From Nocardia otitidiscaviarum NBRC 14405 (lineage in GTDB: Bacteria; Actinomycetota; Actinomycetes; Mycobacteriales; Mycobacteriaceae): a stretch of DNA of 64,000 nt. Positions 7,696 through 18,440 of this stretch are shown here, one piece after another (the first letter of the stretch is position 1; each line of letters begins with the position of its first letter). Position numbers and translations under genes: made by a program. Location: positions 124,001 to 188,000 of the forward strand of contig NZ_BAGD01000097.1 of NCBI RefSeq assembly GCF_000308635.1. The letters run 5' to 3'. Under the pieces are notes generated by a model that saw only the letters and a program-made list of their open reading frames with translations, made no database searches and was not told the DNA's origin.

Positions 7696-8172
7696 TCAAT
7701 CCGAGGAACCGCCGCCGGACCCGCTGTCGCTGGAACCTCCGCCGGAACTGTCGGAGGCACCGCCGCTGTAGCCGCTGTAGCCGCTGTCGCCGACACCGCC
7801 GCCCGATCCGCCGTCGCCGGAACCGCCGTTCCACCAGCCGGAGTCGCCGTGGACGTAGCCGTGATTCGCGTGCCCGTGATACCCGGTGTGGTGCTGGCCG
7901 TGATGACCACCCGGGTGGTGGCCGTCGTGGTATCGGTCCGAACCGCCCCCCGGAAGGTCGGGATGCCATGCCGGGCTCCCGTCGTACCCGGGAGGCCGGT
8001 ATCCCGGCGGTGGTCCGCCCCAGCCGCGCTGGCCCGGCCCCTGCGGGGTGAAGGCCAGGGGGTCGAAGCGTTCGACGCCCCGCCGCGTACTCCGGGCGAT
8101 CAGCACGATCAGCAGCGCCGCCAACGCGAGCAGTGCGAGAACCGCGCCGATGATCATCAGCAGTGACATCAT
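7696..8172 (-). CDS. Membrane-anchored protein with Gly/Ser/His/Tyr-rich tail
   Basis: A 158-residue protein with one N-terminal hydrophobic helix (residues 2-26, ending at the stop-transfer ARSTRRG) and a long low-complexity tail. The tail moves from a Gly/Pro segment (GWGGPPPGYRPPGYDG), through a His cluster (residues 82-106, HDGHHPGGHHGQHHTGYHGH), to a Gly/Ser run ending SSDSGSGGGSSD. No enzyme motif is visible. The tail should be disordered; the His cluster could bind a metal ion and the Gly/Ser/Tyr region could self-associate, but both are inference. It lies 66 bases upstream of the disulfide reductase on the same strand and may share its transcript. Confidence 0.65.
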   Translation of the reverse strand: MMSLLMIIGAVLALLALAALLIVLIARSTRRGVERFDPLAFTPQGPGQRGWGGPPPGYRPPGYDGSPAWHPDLPGGGSDRYHDGHHPGGHHGQHHTGYHGHANHGYVHGDSGWWNGGSGDGGSGGGVGDSGYSGYSGGASDSSGGGSSDSGSGGGSSD

Positions 8173-8339
8173 GCCCGGATTATCTGTTTCGACACGCCTT
8201 TACGCATCAGTTGCGCGACCACGACCGCCGCGACTCCGCTCACAGCCCCGGGACCAGTGAGTTTCGGTCACACTCGCTAATTCGATCTTGACGTATTCTC
8301 TTCGCGTGATGGCCGGGCGGAGCGTCGTATCCTGCACCT

Positions 8340-8783
8340 ATGCATGCCGCACAGTTGGCCGAGGAGTTCCCGGTGGTGTCGCTGGACACCGATGCGCTGG
8401 AGGCGGCCGGACTCATGGCGGAGCATCGGCTGCCGGGCATCATGGTGATGGGACCGGATGGCTGTCCGGCGGCCGTGCTGGCCGCCTGGCAGGTGGTGCG
8501 CTTCATCATCCCGAAGTACGTGCAGGACGATCCGTCGCTGGCCGGGGTGTTGGACGAGCCCATGTGCGACAAGACCGTGAAACGCCTGCGGGGCAAGAAG
8601 GTCCGCGACGTGATGCCGGACAAGCCCGGCGGCATTCCGACCGCCCGACCCGACGACACCATTGTCGAGGTGGCGGCGACCATGGCCCGGCACCGCTCGC
8701 CGATCGTCGCGGTGCTGGACGGCAGGCGACTGCTCGGCGTGGTCACCTCGTCGCGGCTGCTGGCCGCCGCACTCCAGTCCTGA
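8340..8783 (+). CDS. CBS-domain protein
   Basis: A 147-residue protein made of two CBS motifs: residues about 10-45 (VVSLDTDALEAAGLMAEHRLPGI) and 87-145 (VRDVMPDKPGGIPTARPDDT then RHRSPIVAVLDGRRLLGVVT). The second is the better preserved. CBS pairs usually bind adenine nucleotides and regulate a partner. The next gene, 28 bases downstream, encodes an ArsB/NhaD-type transporter, and this CBS-then-transporter order is seen in other actinobacteria as I recall it, so the protein probably modulates that transporter. No ribosome-binding site is obvious upstream of the ATG, so a leaderless start is possible. Confidence 0.8.
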   Translation: MHAAQLAEEFPVVSLDTDALEAAGLMAEHRLPGIMVMGPDGCPAAVLAAWQVVRFIIPKYVQDDPSLAGVLDEPMCDKTVKRLRGKKVRDVMPDKPGGIPTARPDDTIVEVAATMARHRSPIVAVLDGRRLLGVVTSSRLLAAALQS

Positions 8784-8811
8784 CGGCCGTCCGCACCCGC
8801 GGAGGTGCCCG

Positions 8812-9450
8812 ATGACCGCGGTGGCCGTGGCGGTCTTCCTCATCGCCTACGCCCTCATCGCCTCCGAGCGGGTGCACAAGACCACCGCGGCGCTGGGCGG
8901 CGCGGCCGTCGTGCTGGCGCTGGGCGTGCTCGATGCCGACGACGTCTTCTACTCGCACGAGACCGGCGTCGACTGGAATGTCATCTTCCTGCTGCTCGGC
9001 ATGATGATCATCGTCGGTGTGCTGCGCCAGACCGGGGTCTTCGAGTACACGGCGGTATGGGCGGCCAAACGCGCGCGCGGCTCCGCGCTGCGGGTCATGA
9101 TCCTGCTGACCCTCATCACCGCCTTCGCGTCGGCCTTCCTCGACAATGTGACCACGGTGCTGCTCATCGCCCCGGTCACGCTGCTGGTGTGCGAACGCCT
9201 GGAGGTGCCGCCCGCGCCCTTCCTGATCGCCGAGGTGCTGGCGTCGAATATCGGCGGCGCGGCCACCCTCATCGGCGATCCGCCCAATATCATCATCGGC
9301 AGTCGGGCCGATCTGTCGTTCAACGACTTCCTGTGGAATATGGCCCCCATCGTGCTGCTGGTGCTGCTGGTGCTCATCGCGCTGCTGCCCCGGCTGTTCC
9401 GGGGTTCGTTCGAGGTGGATCCGGAGCGGGCGGCCGATGGATGGCGCTGA
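8812..9450 (+). pseudogene. ArsB/NhaD-family transporter, N-terminal half (frameshifted from 9441-10094)
   Basis: The 212-residue reading frame holds the first half of an ArsB/NhaD (SLC13-like) ion permease: hydrophobic helices with HKTTAALGGAAVVLALGVLD, WNVIFLLLGMMIIVGVL, FLDNVTTVLLIAPVTL and the re-entrant loop IGGAATLIGDPPNIIIG. It ends ERAADGW-R-stop at 9450. The second half continues without loss in the next frame from 9441 (MALNEREAI). Homologues read ..RAADVMALNEREAI.., so a single T missing from GATGTGATGG near 9436-9442 explains the break. It falls in the cytoplasmic loop between the two inverted repeats of the fold. It is either a disabled gene, a gene expressed as two half-proteins (the frames overlap by ten bases), or an assembly error. 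Confidence 0.7.
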
Positions 9451-10094
9451 ACGAGCGCGAGGCGATTCGCGATCCGCGGCTGCTGGTGAAGTGTGGCATC
9501 GTACTCGCCGCCGTATTCGCCGGATTTGTCGGGCATTCCGTCTTCCAGATCGAACCGTCGGTGGTGGCCCTGCTCGGCGCGGGCGTCCTGGTCCTGATCT
9601 CCGGCCTGCCGCAACGCGATTACCTCGCCTCCGTGGAATGGGAGACGCTGCTGTTCTTCGTCGGCCTGTTCATCATGGTCGGCGCCCTGGTGAAGACCGG
9701 TGTCATCGAGCGGCTCGCCGCCCGCGCCACCGAGGTCACCGGCGGCGATGCCCTGCTGGCCACCATGCTCATCCTGGTGATCTCGGCCGTGCTCTCGGGC
9801 ATCATCGACAACATCCCCTATGTCGCCACCATGAGTCCGCTGGTGGCGGATCTGGCGGGCGGTATGGACCAGCATGCGGAGGCGCTGTGGTGGTCGCTGG
9901 CCCTGGGCGCGGACTTCGGCGGCAATCTCACCGCCGTCGGCGCGAGCGCGAACGTGGTCATGCTGGGCATCGCCCGACGAGCCGACACGCCGATCTCGTT
10001 CTGGGAATTCACCCGCAAGGGCATGGTGGTGACGGCGGTGAGCGTCGCGGTGGCGGCACCGTACCTCTGGCTGCGCTATTTCGTTCTCGCCTGA
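9441..10094 (+). pseudogene. ArsB/NhaD-family transporter, C-terminal half
   Basis: A 217-residue frame containing the second repeat of the permease: LSGIIDNIPYVATMSPLVAD and LGADFGGNLTAVGASANVV are the second-repeat equivalents of the DN and GDPPN signatures in the first half. Eleven-odd helices across both halves give the full-length architecture with nothing missing. The ATG at 9441 overlaps the TGA of the first half (ATGGCGCTGA), so termination-reinitiation could in principle make both halves. GGAG lies about 15 bases upstream, too far to be a good ribosome-binding site. Family members export arsenite or exchange Na+ for H+, or are uncharacterised; the ion is not predictable here. Confidence 0.7.
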
Positions 10095-10184
10095 CCCGCC
10101 CACCGGTGAGAATCCGCACATTACCGTCACGATCTGCGTGGCGATTTCGTGCTGAGGCGTGCGATACTCCAGAATTGCCGCGCC

Positions 10185-12269
10185 ATGTCTGTCTCCTCCA
10201 CGTCATCGTCGACCACGCCGGGCACCGGGTCCGGCGACGCCGCCCCGCGCCGCCGCGAATACCGTCTCGACCTTGATGGTCTACGCGGAATAGCCATCGC
10301 CCTGGTGGTGGTGTTCCACATCTGGTTCGGCCGGGTGTCCGGCGGCGTGGACGTCTTCCTGGTGCTGTCGGGCTTCTTCTTCACCGGGATGCTGCTGCGG
10401 CAGGCCGAGACGGGTTCGGTGGGTATCCGCCAGACGCTGCGGCGCACCGGACGGCGGCTGCTGCCGGCCATGGTGGTGGTGCTGACCGCCGTGGCCGTCG
10501 CGACGGTCGTCTTCCAGCCCTACACCCGCTGGTCCGATATGGCCGCGCAGACGCTGGCCTCGCTGTTCTACTACCAGAACTGGTACCTGGCGGCGGCGTG
10601 GACCGACTACCTGGCGGCCGATCCCGCCGTGAGCCCGCTCCAGCATCTGTGGTCGATGTCGGTGCAGGGACAGATGTACGTGGCGCTGCTGGCCCTGGTC
10701 GCCCTGGTGACCCTCGTCTGTCGCCGCAACGACCGAACCGGGTCGGTGACCGCCTGGGTGGCCGCGTTGTTCGGCGTGCTGGCCGTCGCCTCGCTCCTGC
10801 ATGCCACGCAAGGGGTTACCGATCAGCAGGGCTGGAACTACTACGACACCTTCGCGCGCGCCTGGGAGCCGCTGGTGGGTGCGCTGCTGGCGCTGGCCGC
10901 ACCGCACATCACACTGCCTCGCCTGGCCCGCGCGGTGCTGGCGGTCGCGGGCCTGTCCGCCATCGTGGCCTGCGGCTGGCTGATCGACGGCGCCGCCCGC
11001 TTCCCCGGTCCGGCGGCGTTGCTGCCGGTGGGCGCGACCGTGGCCCTCATCGCGGCGGGCGCGAATCTCGGTGGGGCGCAGCAGCCGTGGGTGAACCGGA
11101 TGCTGGCCAGCGCTCCGGCGGTGCGGCTGGGATCGCTCGCGTACTCGCTGTACCTGTGGCACTGGCCGATTCTCATCTTCATGCTCGGCGAAACGCAGTC
11201 GCGCACCGCGGGATTGGTCGGCGGTTCAGCGGTAATCGCCGCCTCCCTGCTGCTCGCCTACGCCACCAACCGCTTCATCGAGGAACCGCTGCGGGTGCGC
11301 GGTGAACCCACCGCCGACCGCGACTACCGGCTGCGCACCGGCTTCGCCACCGCGACCGTCGGCATTCTGCTGGTCGGATGCGCGTTCACCTGGCAGGTGA
11401 TCAACGGCTCGAAGCTGCAACCGGTGGGTGAGCTCGATCCGGTGCGCTACCCGGGGGCGGAGGCGCTCATCGCGCACGCGCCGGTGCCCAATGCCGAGAT
11501 GCGCCCGACCATCGCGGAGGCGCCCGCCGACAACGCCTATCCCACCCGGGACGGCTGCATCTCCGACTTCGACACCCGTGCCGTCATCACCTGCGAGTAC
11601 GGCGACACCTCCGCGACCCGCACCATCGCCGTGGTCGGCAATTCCCATGCCGAGCACTGGATTCCGGCCCTGCACCTGCTGGGTGAGGAGCACGGTTTCC
11701 GGCTGGTCGTCTTCCTGAAGATGGGCTGTCCGCTGACCGTGGCCGCGGAGCCCATGTACAAGGGCCTGCCCATCGCCGACTGCCGCGACTGGTCCGCGGA
11801 GGTCATCGACCGGCTCGGCGAGGACAAGCCGGACTGGGTGTTCACCACCGGTACCCGCCCCGCCGACGCGGGCGGCGACGAGACGCCGACGGACTACCTG
11901 GATGTGTGGACCGCCCTGGAGGATCGCGGCCTGCACGTGCTCGCGATGCGCGACACCCCGTGGTTGCGCCGCGACAAGGTGCGCTACCGCGCCATCGACT
12001 GCCTGGCCACCGGTGGCGATCGGGTGAGCTGCGGTATGAAGCGGGAGGATGCGCTGTCCAACGTCAATCCGGCCGCCGCGCCCGCCGAGGACTTCCCGAA
12101 TGTCTTCCCGCTGGATCTCTCCGACGCGGTGTGCCGTCCGGACGTGTGCTCGGTGATCGAGGGCAATATCCTCGTCTACCACGACGAGCACCACCTCACC
12201 GCGAGCTACTCGCGTTCGCTGGCACCGGAACTGGGCCGCCAGCTGCAACCGCTGCTGGGTTGGTGGTGA
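10185..12269 (+). CDS. Membrane acyltransferase (OafA/YrhL type) with C-terminal SGNH domain
   Basis: A 694-residue protein of two domains. The N-terminal acyltransferase-3 domain (about residues 28-370) has ten or so helices and the signature LDGLRGIAIALVVVFHIWF, whose HxxxF/D histidine is at the first helix, plus YSLYLWHWPILIF and FIEEPLR. After a last helix near 390 an extracytoplasmic SGNH-like domain follows, with VVGNSHAEHWIPAL carrying the nucleophile Ser and a late YHDEHHLT block with the catalytic D..H. Such fusions O-acetylate or succinylate cell-wall glycans, glycopeptides or surface polysaccharides. The start is uncertain: ATG at 10185 follows no strong ribosome-binding site, and a start 36 bases upstream is also in frame. 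It converges with the TetR gene with one base between the stops. Confidence 0.9.
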   Translation: MSVSSTSSSTTPGTGSGDAAPRRREYRLDLDGLRGIAIALVVVFHIWFGRVSGGVDVFLVLSGFFFTGMLLRQAETGSVGIRQTLRRTGRRLLPAMVVVLTAVAVATVVFQPYTRWSDMAAQTLASLFYYQNWYLAAAWTDYLAADPAVSPLQHLWSMSVQGQMYVALLALVALVTLVCRRNDRTGSVTAWVAALFGVLAVASLLHATQGVTDQQGWNYYDTFARAWEPLVGALLALAAPHITLPRLARAVLAVAGLSAIVACGWLIDGAARFPGPAALLPVGATVALIAAGANLGGAQQPWVNRMLASAPAVRLGSLAYSLYLWHWPILIFMLGETQSRTAGLVGGSAVIAASLLLAYATNRFIEEPLRVRGEPTADRDYRLRTGFATATVGILLVGCAFTWQVINGSKLQPVGELDPVRYPGAEALIAHAPVPNAEMRPTIAEAPADNAYPTRDGCISDFDTRAVITCEYGDTSATRTIAVVGNSHAEHWIPALHLLGEEHGFRLVVFLKMGCPLTVAAEPMYKGLPIADCRDWSAEVIDRLGEDKPDWVFTTGTRPADAGGDETPTDYLDVWTALEDRGLHVLAMRDTPWLRRDKVRYRAIDCLATGGDRVSCGMKREDALSNVNPAAAPAEDFPNVFPLDLSDAVCRPDVCSVIEGNILVYHDEHHLTASYSRSLAPELGRQLQPLLGWW

Positions 12270-12270
12270 G

Positions 12271-12825
12271 CTAGCGCGGCAGCAGCGGCACCAGCTGTTC
12301 CCGCACCTCGTCCAGCGGCCGGGTCGTTTTCAACGCCCGCGCCTGGATGATGGCCCCCTCGATGGCGCTGAGCATGAATCCGGCCAGTGACCGCGCCCGC
12401 TCCTCGGGGAGACCCTGACGGGTGAGCGCGGCGGCGAGCCGTTCGGTCCAGTCGCCGAAGGCGAGTGCCGCGACGGCCTGCACGCGTGGCTCGTCCTCGG
12501 CCAGGGCGGCGCTGACAACCGGGCAGCCCGCGCCGAAGGCGCTGCGTTCCAGATTGCGCTTCCACCAGTCGAGCAGGGATACCAGCCAGTCCTCCGCGGT
12601 GCCGGTGGACATGAACGTGTCGATGAGCGCGGACATGCGGTCGGCCGCCACCCGGGTGGCGGCCTCCACGAGTTCCCCCTTGCCCTCGGGGAAGTGCTGG
12701 TAGAGCGAGTTGCGGGAGGCGCGGCTGCGATCCAGCAGGGCGGACAGTCCCGCACCGTGCACACCCTGCTCCCGCACCAGTTCGATGGCGCTCTCGATCA
12801 ACCGGTCGCGGGGTCCGGCGCTCAT
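12271..12825 (-). CDS. TetR-family regulator (LmrA/YxaF type)
   Basis: A 184-residue repressor. The N-terminal helix-turn-helix covers about residues 5-50 (DRLIESAIELVREQGVHGAG then SRASRNSLYQHFPEGKGEL). The ligand domain has the FGAGCPVVSAALAEDEP motif typical of the LmrA/YxaF subfamily and FMLSAIEGAIIQAR near the C-terminus. The start ATG is preceded by AGGAG (AGGAGATCGC). It is transcribed away from the thioesterase gene, and two GAACCGATCGGTTC-type palindromes lie between the two starts, so it very probably represses itself and the thioesterase. The inducer is unknown. Confidence 0.92.
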   Translation of the reverse strand: MSAGPRDRLIESAIELVREQGVHGAGLSALLDRSRASRNSLYQHFPEGKGELVEAATRVAADRMSALIDTFMSTGTAEDWLVSLLDWWKRNLERSAFGAGCPVVSAALAEDEPRVQAVAALAFGDWTERLAAALTRQGLPEERARSLAGFMLSAIEGAIIQARALKTTRPLDEVREQLVPLLPR

Positions 12826-12860
12826 GCGATCTCCTGACGGTCGTGCGGCACGGGTCTTGC

Positions 12861-12914
12861 GTGAACCGATCGGTCCATGGTCCAATCATGACAGATGTGA
12901 ACCGATCGGTTCAC
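12861..12914. promoter_or_regulatory. Two TetR operators between TetR and thioesterase genes
   Basis: GTGAACCGATCGGTTCAC at 12897-12914 is a perfect 18-base palindrome. A second copy, TGAACCGATCGGTCCA at 12862-12877, differs by one base in one arm. The centres are 36 bases apart. They sit between divergent starts at 12825 and 12931, with the perfect copy just upstream of the thioesterase ribosome-binding site. This is the expected arrangement for an autoregulated TetR divergon. Confidence 0.8.
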
Positions 12915-12930
12915 CGAAAGGATGCCATTC

Positions 12931-13380
12931 ATGACCGCCCCCGAGATCGACTTCGCCGCACTGTCGGGCCTGGAGCTGCTGCGGACCGCCATGACCATGT
13001 CGGAGCGCCCGCCCTACATCGGCGATCTGCTCGGTATCGAGGTCGATTCGCTGGAGGAGGGCGAGGTCGTGTTCAGCCTGCGCACCCGCCCGGACTTCGC
13101 CAACCCGCTCGGCACCACCCACGGCGGCATCTGCGCCACCCTGCTGGATTCGGTCATGGGCTGCGCGGTGCACACCACCCTCCCGGCGGGCGTCGGCTAC
13201 ACCACGCTCGGGCTGGAGATCAAATACATTCGCGCGGTGCCCACCGACGGCCGCACGCTCACCGCCACCGGCACCACCGTCCACGTCGGCCGCACCACCG
13301 CCACCGCCGAGGGCCGCGTCACCGACGACCAGGGCCGCCTGGTCGCGCACGCCACCACCACCTGCGTCATCTTCCGCTGA
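12931..13380 (+). CDS. PaaI-family hotdog thioesterase
   Basis: A 149-residue hotdog-fold protein, probably hydrolysing an acyl-CoA (often aryl or hydroxylated) to the free acid. The family core is present: FANPLGTTHGGICATLLDSVMG, where the H-G-G turn and the following D contribute the oxyanion hole and catalytic acid, and YTTLGLEIKYIRAVPTDGR for the central strand. Length is normal for the family. The ATG at 12931 is preferred over one nine bases upstream because GAAAGG then lies at a workable distance. It is controlled by the divergent TetR protein through the palindromes at 12861-12914. A very strong hairpin follows. Confidence 0.88.
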   Translation: MTAPEIDFAALSGLELLRTAMTMSERPPYIGDLLGIEVDSLEEGEVVFSLRTRPDFANPLGTTHGGICATLLDSVMGCAVHTTLPAGVGYTTLGLEIKYIRAVPTDGRTLTATGTTVHVGRTTATAEGRVTDDQGRLVAHATTTCVIFR

Positions 13381-13421
13381 CGCCCCAACCCCGTGCGCGG
13401 CCCCACATGTCGCGCACGACA

Positions 13422-13462
13422 GAGCCGCCCCGATCGCTCGCCCTGCGCGATCGGGGCGGCTC
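13422..13462. terminator. Strong bidirectional hairpin between thioesterase and kdpC
   Basis: GAGCCGCCCCGATCGC (13422-13437) and GCGATCGGGGCGGCTC (13447-13462) form a perfect 16-base-pair stem with a nine-base loop. It lies between the convergent thioesterase and kdpC genes and could stop transcription from both. Confidence 0.75.
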
Positions 13463-13504
13463 GCCCTCCACGGCCGGTGCCACACGACACCGATGCCGAA
13501 AGAC

Positions 13505-14374
13505 TCAGCCGCGCAGCGGGAATCGACTGTCCAGGTCCAGATTCAGTTCGAGCACGTTCACCCTCGGCTCGCCCAGGAAGCCGAGGTCCCGCCCGCTGGT
13601 GTGGGCCGCCACCAGTGCGCGGACCTCGTCGGCGGGAACACCGCGCGCCCTGGCCACCCGCGCGACCTGAATCGCGGCGTACGCCGGGGAGATGTGCGGG
13701 TCCAGCCCGCTGCCACCGGCGGTGACCGCGTCGGCGGGCACGGCCGGAACGGCCGGGACGTCACCCGCGATCGGCACGAGACGGCCGATCGAGTAGTCCT
13801 CCCCCGCCACCGCGCACTCCACCGTCACGCCCCGATACGTGGTGAGAAACGGTGTGGCCGGGCAGAGTTCGTTGACACTGACCACTGCGGTGGGATGCTC
13901 GACCGTACCGTAGGCCGAGCGCGGGCCGATGACCGACAGCACCGCGCCGACCCCGCCCGGGGTGCAGTAGGCGCGTCGCCCGTCCACACCCTCGCGCTCG
14001 CCGACTTCCTTACTGCGCGTGCACACCTCGGTGAGCAGGCTGGTGGTGTCGGCGGTGTCGACGATGTCTTCCGGGCCGAGATTGCTCGCCGAGGTCGACA
14101 GCGGATCGTAGCCGTCACCGGCCACCGACGGGCGGCTCTGGAAGTACTGTGCCAGAGCGTTGCCGTCGGGATCGGTGAAGGACTGCCCGATCAGGCTGGA
14201 GCCCACCACGTCTCCGTCTCGCTCGAGCAGCGAGCCGTCGGCCTTGTCGCGCAGGCCGGGCAGCTGCGCCACCGCGAAAACCACGACGGGATAAACGATT
14301 CCGGTGATCGCGGTGAGCACCAGCAGCGCGCGCAGCGCCGCGAGATGTTGCCGAATCCAGGTTGACGTACGCAT
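13505..14374 (-). CDS. kdpC: Potassium-transporting ATPase KdpC subunit
   Basis: Small subunit of the Kdp high-affinity K+ pump, which stabilises the KdpA-KdpB complex. One N-terminal membrane helix (about residues 15-36, ALLVLTAITGIVYPVVVFAV) is followed by the typical block GSLLERDGDVVGSSLIGQSF, then YFQSRPSVAGDGYDPLSTSA and, near the end, GSGLDPHISPAYAAIQVARV. At 289 residues it is longer than the roughly 190 of E. coli because of an inserted region at about 115-210 with several cysteines, a feature of some actinobacterial KdpC proteins. It is the last gene of the operon; kdpB ends one base upstream. Confidence 0.96.
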   Translation of the reverse strand: MRTSTWIRQHLAALRALLVLTAITGIVYPVVVFAVAQLPGLRDKADGSLLERDGDVVGSSLIGQSFTDPDGNALAQYFQSRPSVAGDGYDPLSTSASNLGPEDIVDTADTTSLLTEVCTRSKEVGEREGVDGRRAYCTPGGVGAVLSVIGPRSAYGTVEHPTAVVSVNELCPATPFLTTYRGVTVECAVAGEDYSIGRLVPIAGDVPAVPAVPADAVTAGGSGLDPHISPAYAAIQVARVARARGVPADEVRALVAAHTSGRDLGFLGEPRVNVLELNLDLDSRFPLRG

Positions 14375-14375
14375 A

Positions 14376-16517
<2,142 letters not shown>

Positions 16518-16518
16518 G

Positions 16519-18189
16519 TCAGTGGATTCCTTCGGCGAGCGGCCCGAGCGCCAGCGCGGGCAGGAAGGTCAGGGCGACCAGGATGACGGTCACGCCGACG
16601 ACCATGCCGACGAACTGCGGCCGATGGGTCGGGAGCGTGCCGATCGACTCCGGGGTGTGGCCCTGCCGGGCCAGCGAACCGGCCAGTGCGAGAACGAGAA
16701 TCATGGGCAGGAAGCGACCGAAGGCCATCGCCAGGCCGAGGGCGGTGTTGAACCATGCGGTATTGCCGCTCAGTCCGGCGAAGGCCGAACCGTTGTTGTT
16801 GGCCGCGGAGGTGAAGGCGTACAGCACCTCCGACAGCCCGTGCGGTCCGGTATTCGCCATACGCTCGCGTTGGCCCGACATGGTCATCGCCGTTCCCGTG
16901 CCGACGAGCACGAGCAACGGGGTGACCAGGAAATAGGCCGCGGCCAGCTTGATCTCGCGCGGCGTGATCTTCTTCCCCAGGTATTCCGGTGTCCGCCCGA
17001 CCATGAGTCCGGCCACGAACACCGTGATCACCGCGAGCACCAGCATGCCGTACAGGCCCGAGCCGACACCGCCGGGCGCGACCTCGCCGAGCTGCATGTT
17101 GAACAGCAGCATGAGACCGCCGAGGCTGGTGTAGGAGTCGTGGAAGGAGTCCACCGACCCGGTCGAGGTCAATGTGGTCGATGCCGCGAACACGGCCGAA
17201 TTCGCCACGCCGAAGCGCTGTTCCACGCCCTCCAGGGACGCGCCGACGGCCGATGGCACCGTACCGTGGTGTCGCAGCTGGAAGAACAGCGTCAGCGACC
17301 AGCTGACCATGGCGATGGTGCTCATGACGCCCGCGATGGCGAGGCCCTGCTTCCGGCTGCCGACCATGCGCCCGAAGGTGCGCGGCAGCGAGAAGCTGAT
17401 CACCAGCAGCAGGAAGATCTCCACCCAGTTGGTCCAGGTCGTCGGATTCTCGAAGGGGTGGGCCGAGTTGACGTTGTAGAAGCCGCCGCCATTGGTGCCC
17501 AGGTTCTTGATGGCCTCCTGGCTGGCGACCGGGCCGCCGGGCAGCGTCTGCCGCCCTCCCGCAACGGTATTCGCCACCTGGTCGTGCACGTGGAAGTTCT
17601 GCACGGCTCCGCCGATCACCAGGACCAGCGCCGCCACGAACGAGATAGGCAGCAGAATCCGGATGGTTCCCCTCACCAGATCCACCCAGAAGTTGCCCAG
17701 CTCGCCGGTGTGCCGGCGGGCGAATCCGCGCACCACGGCCATGGCCACCGACATGCCCACGGCGGCGGAGACGAAGTTCTGCACCGCCAGTCCGGACATC
17801 TGCACCACATGTCCGTAGGTGGATTCACCGCCGTAGTTCTGCCAGTTGGTATTGGTGACGAAGCTGACGGCGGTATTCCACGCCAGCGCCGCCGTCACCT
17901 CGGTGCCCTGCTCGTTCAGGTGCAGCGGCAGCCTGCCCTGCGCGAGCTGGAGGAAGAACAGCAGCAGGACGCTCACCGCGGAGAAGGCCAGCACGCTGCG
18001 GGCGTACACGCCCCAGGTGTGCTCGACGCCGGGTTTCACCCCTATCAGCCGGTAGACGCCCCGCTCGACGCGCGAGTGCCCGGTGGCGCTGTACACCCGG
18101 TACATGTAGTCGCCCAGCGGCACATGGACGAGGGCCAGCGCGATGACGAGGGATGCCAGGAAGACGATCCCCGCTGTAGTCGTGCTCAC
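16519..18189 (-). CDS. kdpA: Potassium-transporting ATPase KdpA channel subunit
   Basis: The K+-binding channel-like subunit of Kdp (superfamily of K+ transporters). The 556 residues carry the four selectivity-filter repeats recognisable as NTNWQNYGGESTYG, LGTNGGGFYNVNSAHPFENP, DSYTSLGGLMLLFNMQLGEV and NNNGSAFAGL. Nine to ten helices are predicted from hydrophobicity. It starts with GTG at 18189 directly after the kdpF stop (TGAGTG), a spacing that implies translational coupling. Family length and motifs are normal. Confidence 0.97.
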   Translation of the reverse strand: MSTTTAGIVFLASLVIALALVHVPLGDYMYRVYSATGHSRVERGVYRLIGVKPGVEHTWGVYARSVLAFSAVSVLLLFFLQLAQGRLPLHLNEQGTEVTAALAWNTAVSFVTNTNWQNYGGESTYGHVVQMSGLAVQNFVSAAVGMSVAMAVVRGFARRHTGELGNFWVDLVRGTIRILLPISFVAALVLVIGGAVQNFHVHDQVANTVAGGRQTLPGGPVASQEAIKNLGTNGGGFYNVNSAHPFENPTTWTNWVEIFLLLVISFSLPRTFGRMVGSRKQGLAIAGVMSTIAMVSWSLTLFFQLRHHGTVPSAVGASLEGVEQRFGVANSAVFAASTTLTSTGSVDSFHDSYTSLGGLMLLFNMQLGEVAPGGVGSGLYGMLVLAVITVFVAGLMVGRTPEYLGKKITPREIKLAAAYFLVTPLLVLVGTGTAMTMSGQRERMANTGPHGLSEVLYAFTSAANNNGSAFAGLSGNTAWFNTALGLAMAFGRFLPMILVLALAGSLARQGHTPESIGTLPTHRPQFVGMVVGVTVILVALTFLPALALGPLAEGIH

Positions 18190-18276
18190 TCAGAACCTCT
18201 CCGGAAACAACAGCGCCGCAATGAGATAGACGGCGATGCCGAAGGCCAGGACCAGACCGACGACGTTCTGGGTCAC
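18190..18276 (-). CDS. kdpF: KdpF small membrane subunit
   Basis: A 28-residue single-helix peptide, VTQNVVGLVLAFGIAVYLIA followed by ALLFPERF, matching the KdpF family, a lipid-like stabiliser of the KdpFABC complex. It starts with GTG inside the stop of the preceding micro-protein (GTGA overlap) and ends immediately before the kdpA GTG. Position, size and sequence together make the assignment firm although the gene is very short. Confidence 0.93.
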   Translation of the reverse strand: MTQNVVGLVLAFGIAVYLIAALLFPERF

Positions 18277-18356
18277 AGCCGCTCCACTCCCCGCTGGATC
18301 AGGCCGAGCAGGGCGAAGACCGCCACGGTCAGCACGGTGAACACCACGATGGACAT
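18273..18356 (-). CDS. 27-residue membrane micro-protein leading the kdpFABC operon
   Basis: An ORF of 27 codons beginning MSIVVFTVLTVAVFALLGLI and ending QRGVERL: one hydrophobic helix followed by a short charged tail. GAGAGG lies nine bases upstream of the ATG and the stop overlaps the kdpF start by four bases (GTGA), so it is very likely translated. It is not KdpF, which follows it, but has the same size and topology. Similar short ORFs before kdpF occur in other actinobacteria as I recall them, without an assigned function. A role as a second small regulator of the pump is inference. Confidence 0.7.
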   Translation of the reverse strand: MSIVVFTVLTVAVFALLGLIQRGVERL

Positions 18357-18440
18357 CCTGAAGAACCTCTCTCTACTCATGAGCGGGCCGAAGCCGCGCC
18401 GCAGTGAGTCAAGCGCCCAGTCGGGCCGATTTCGAGACTC

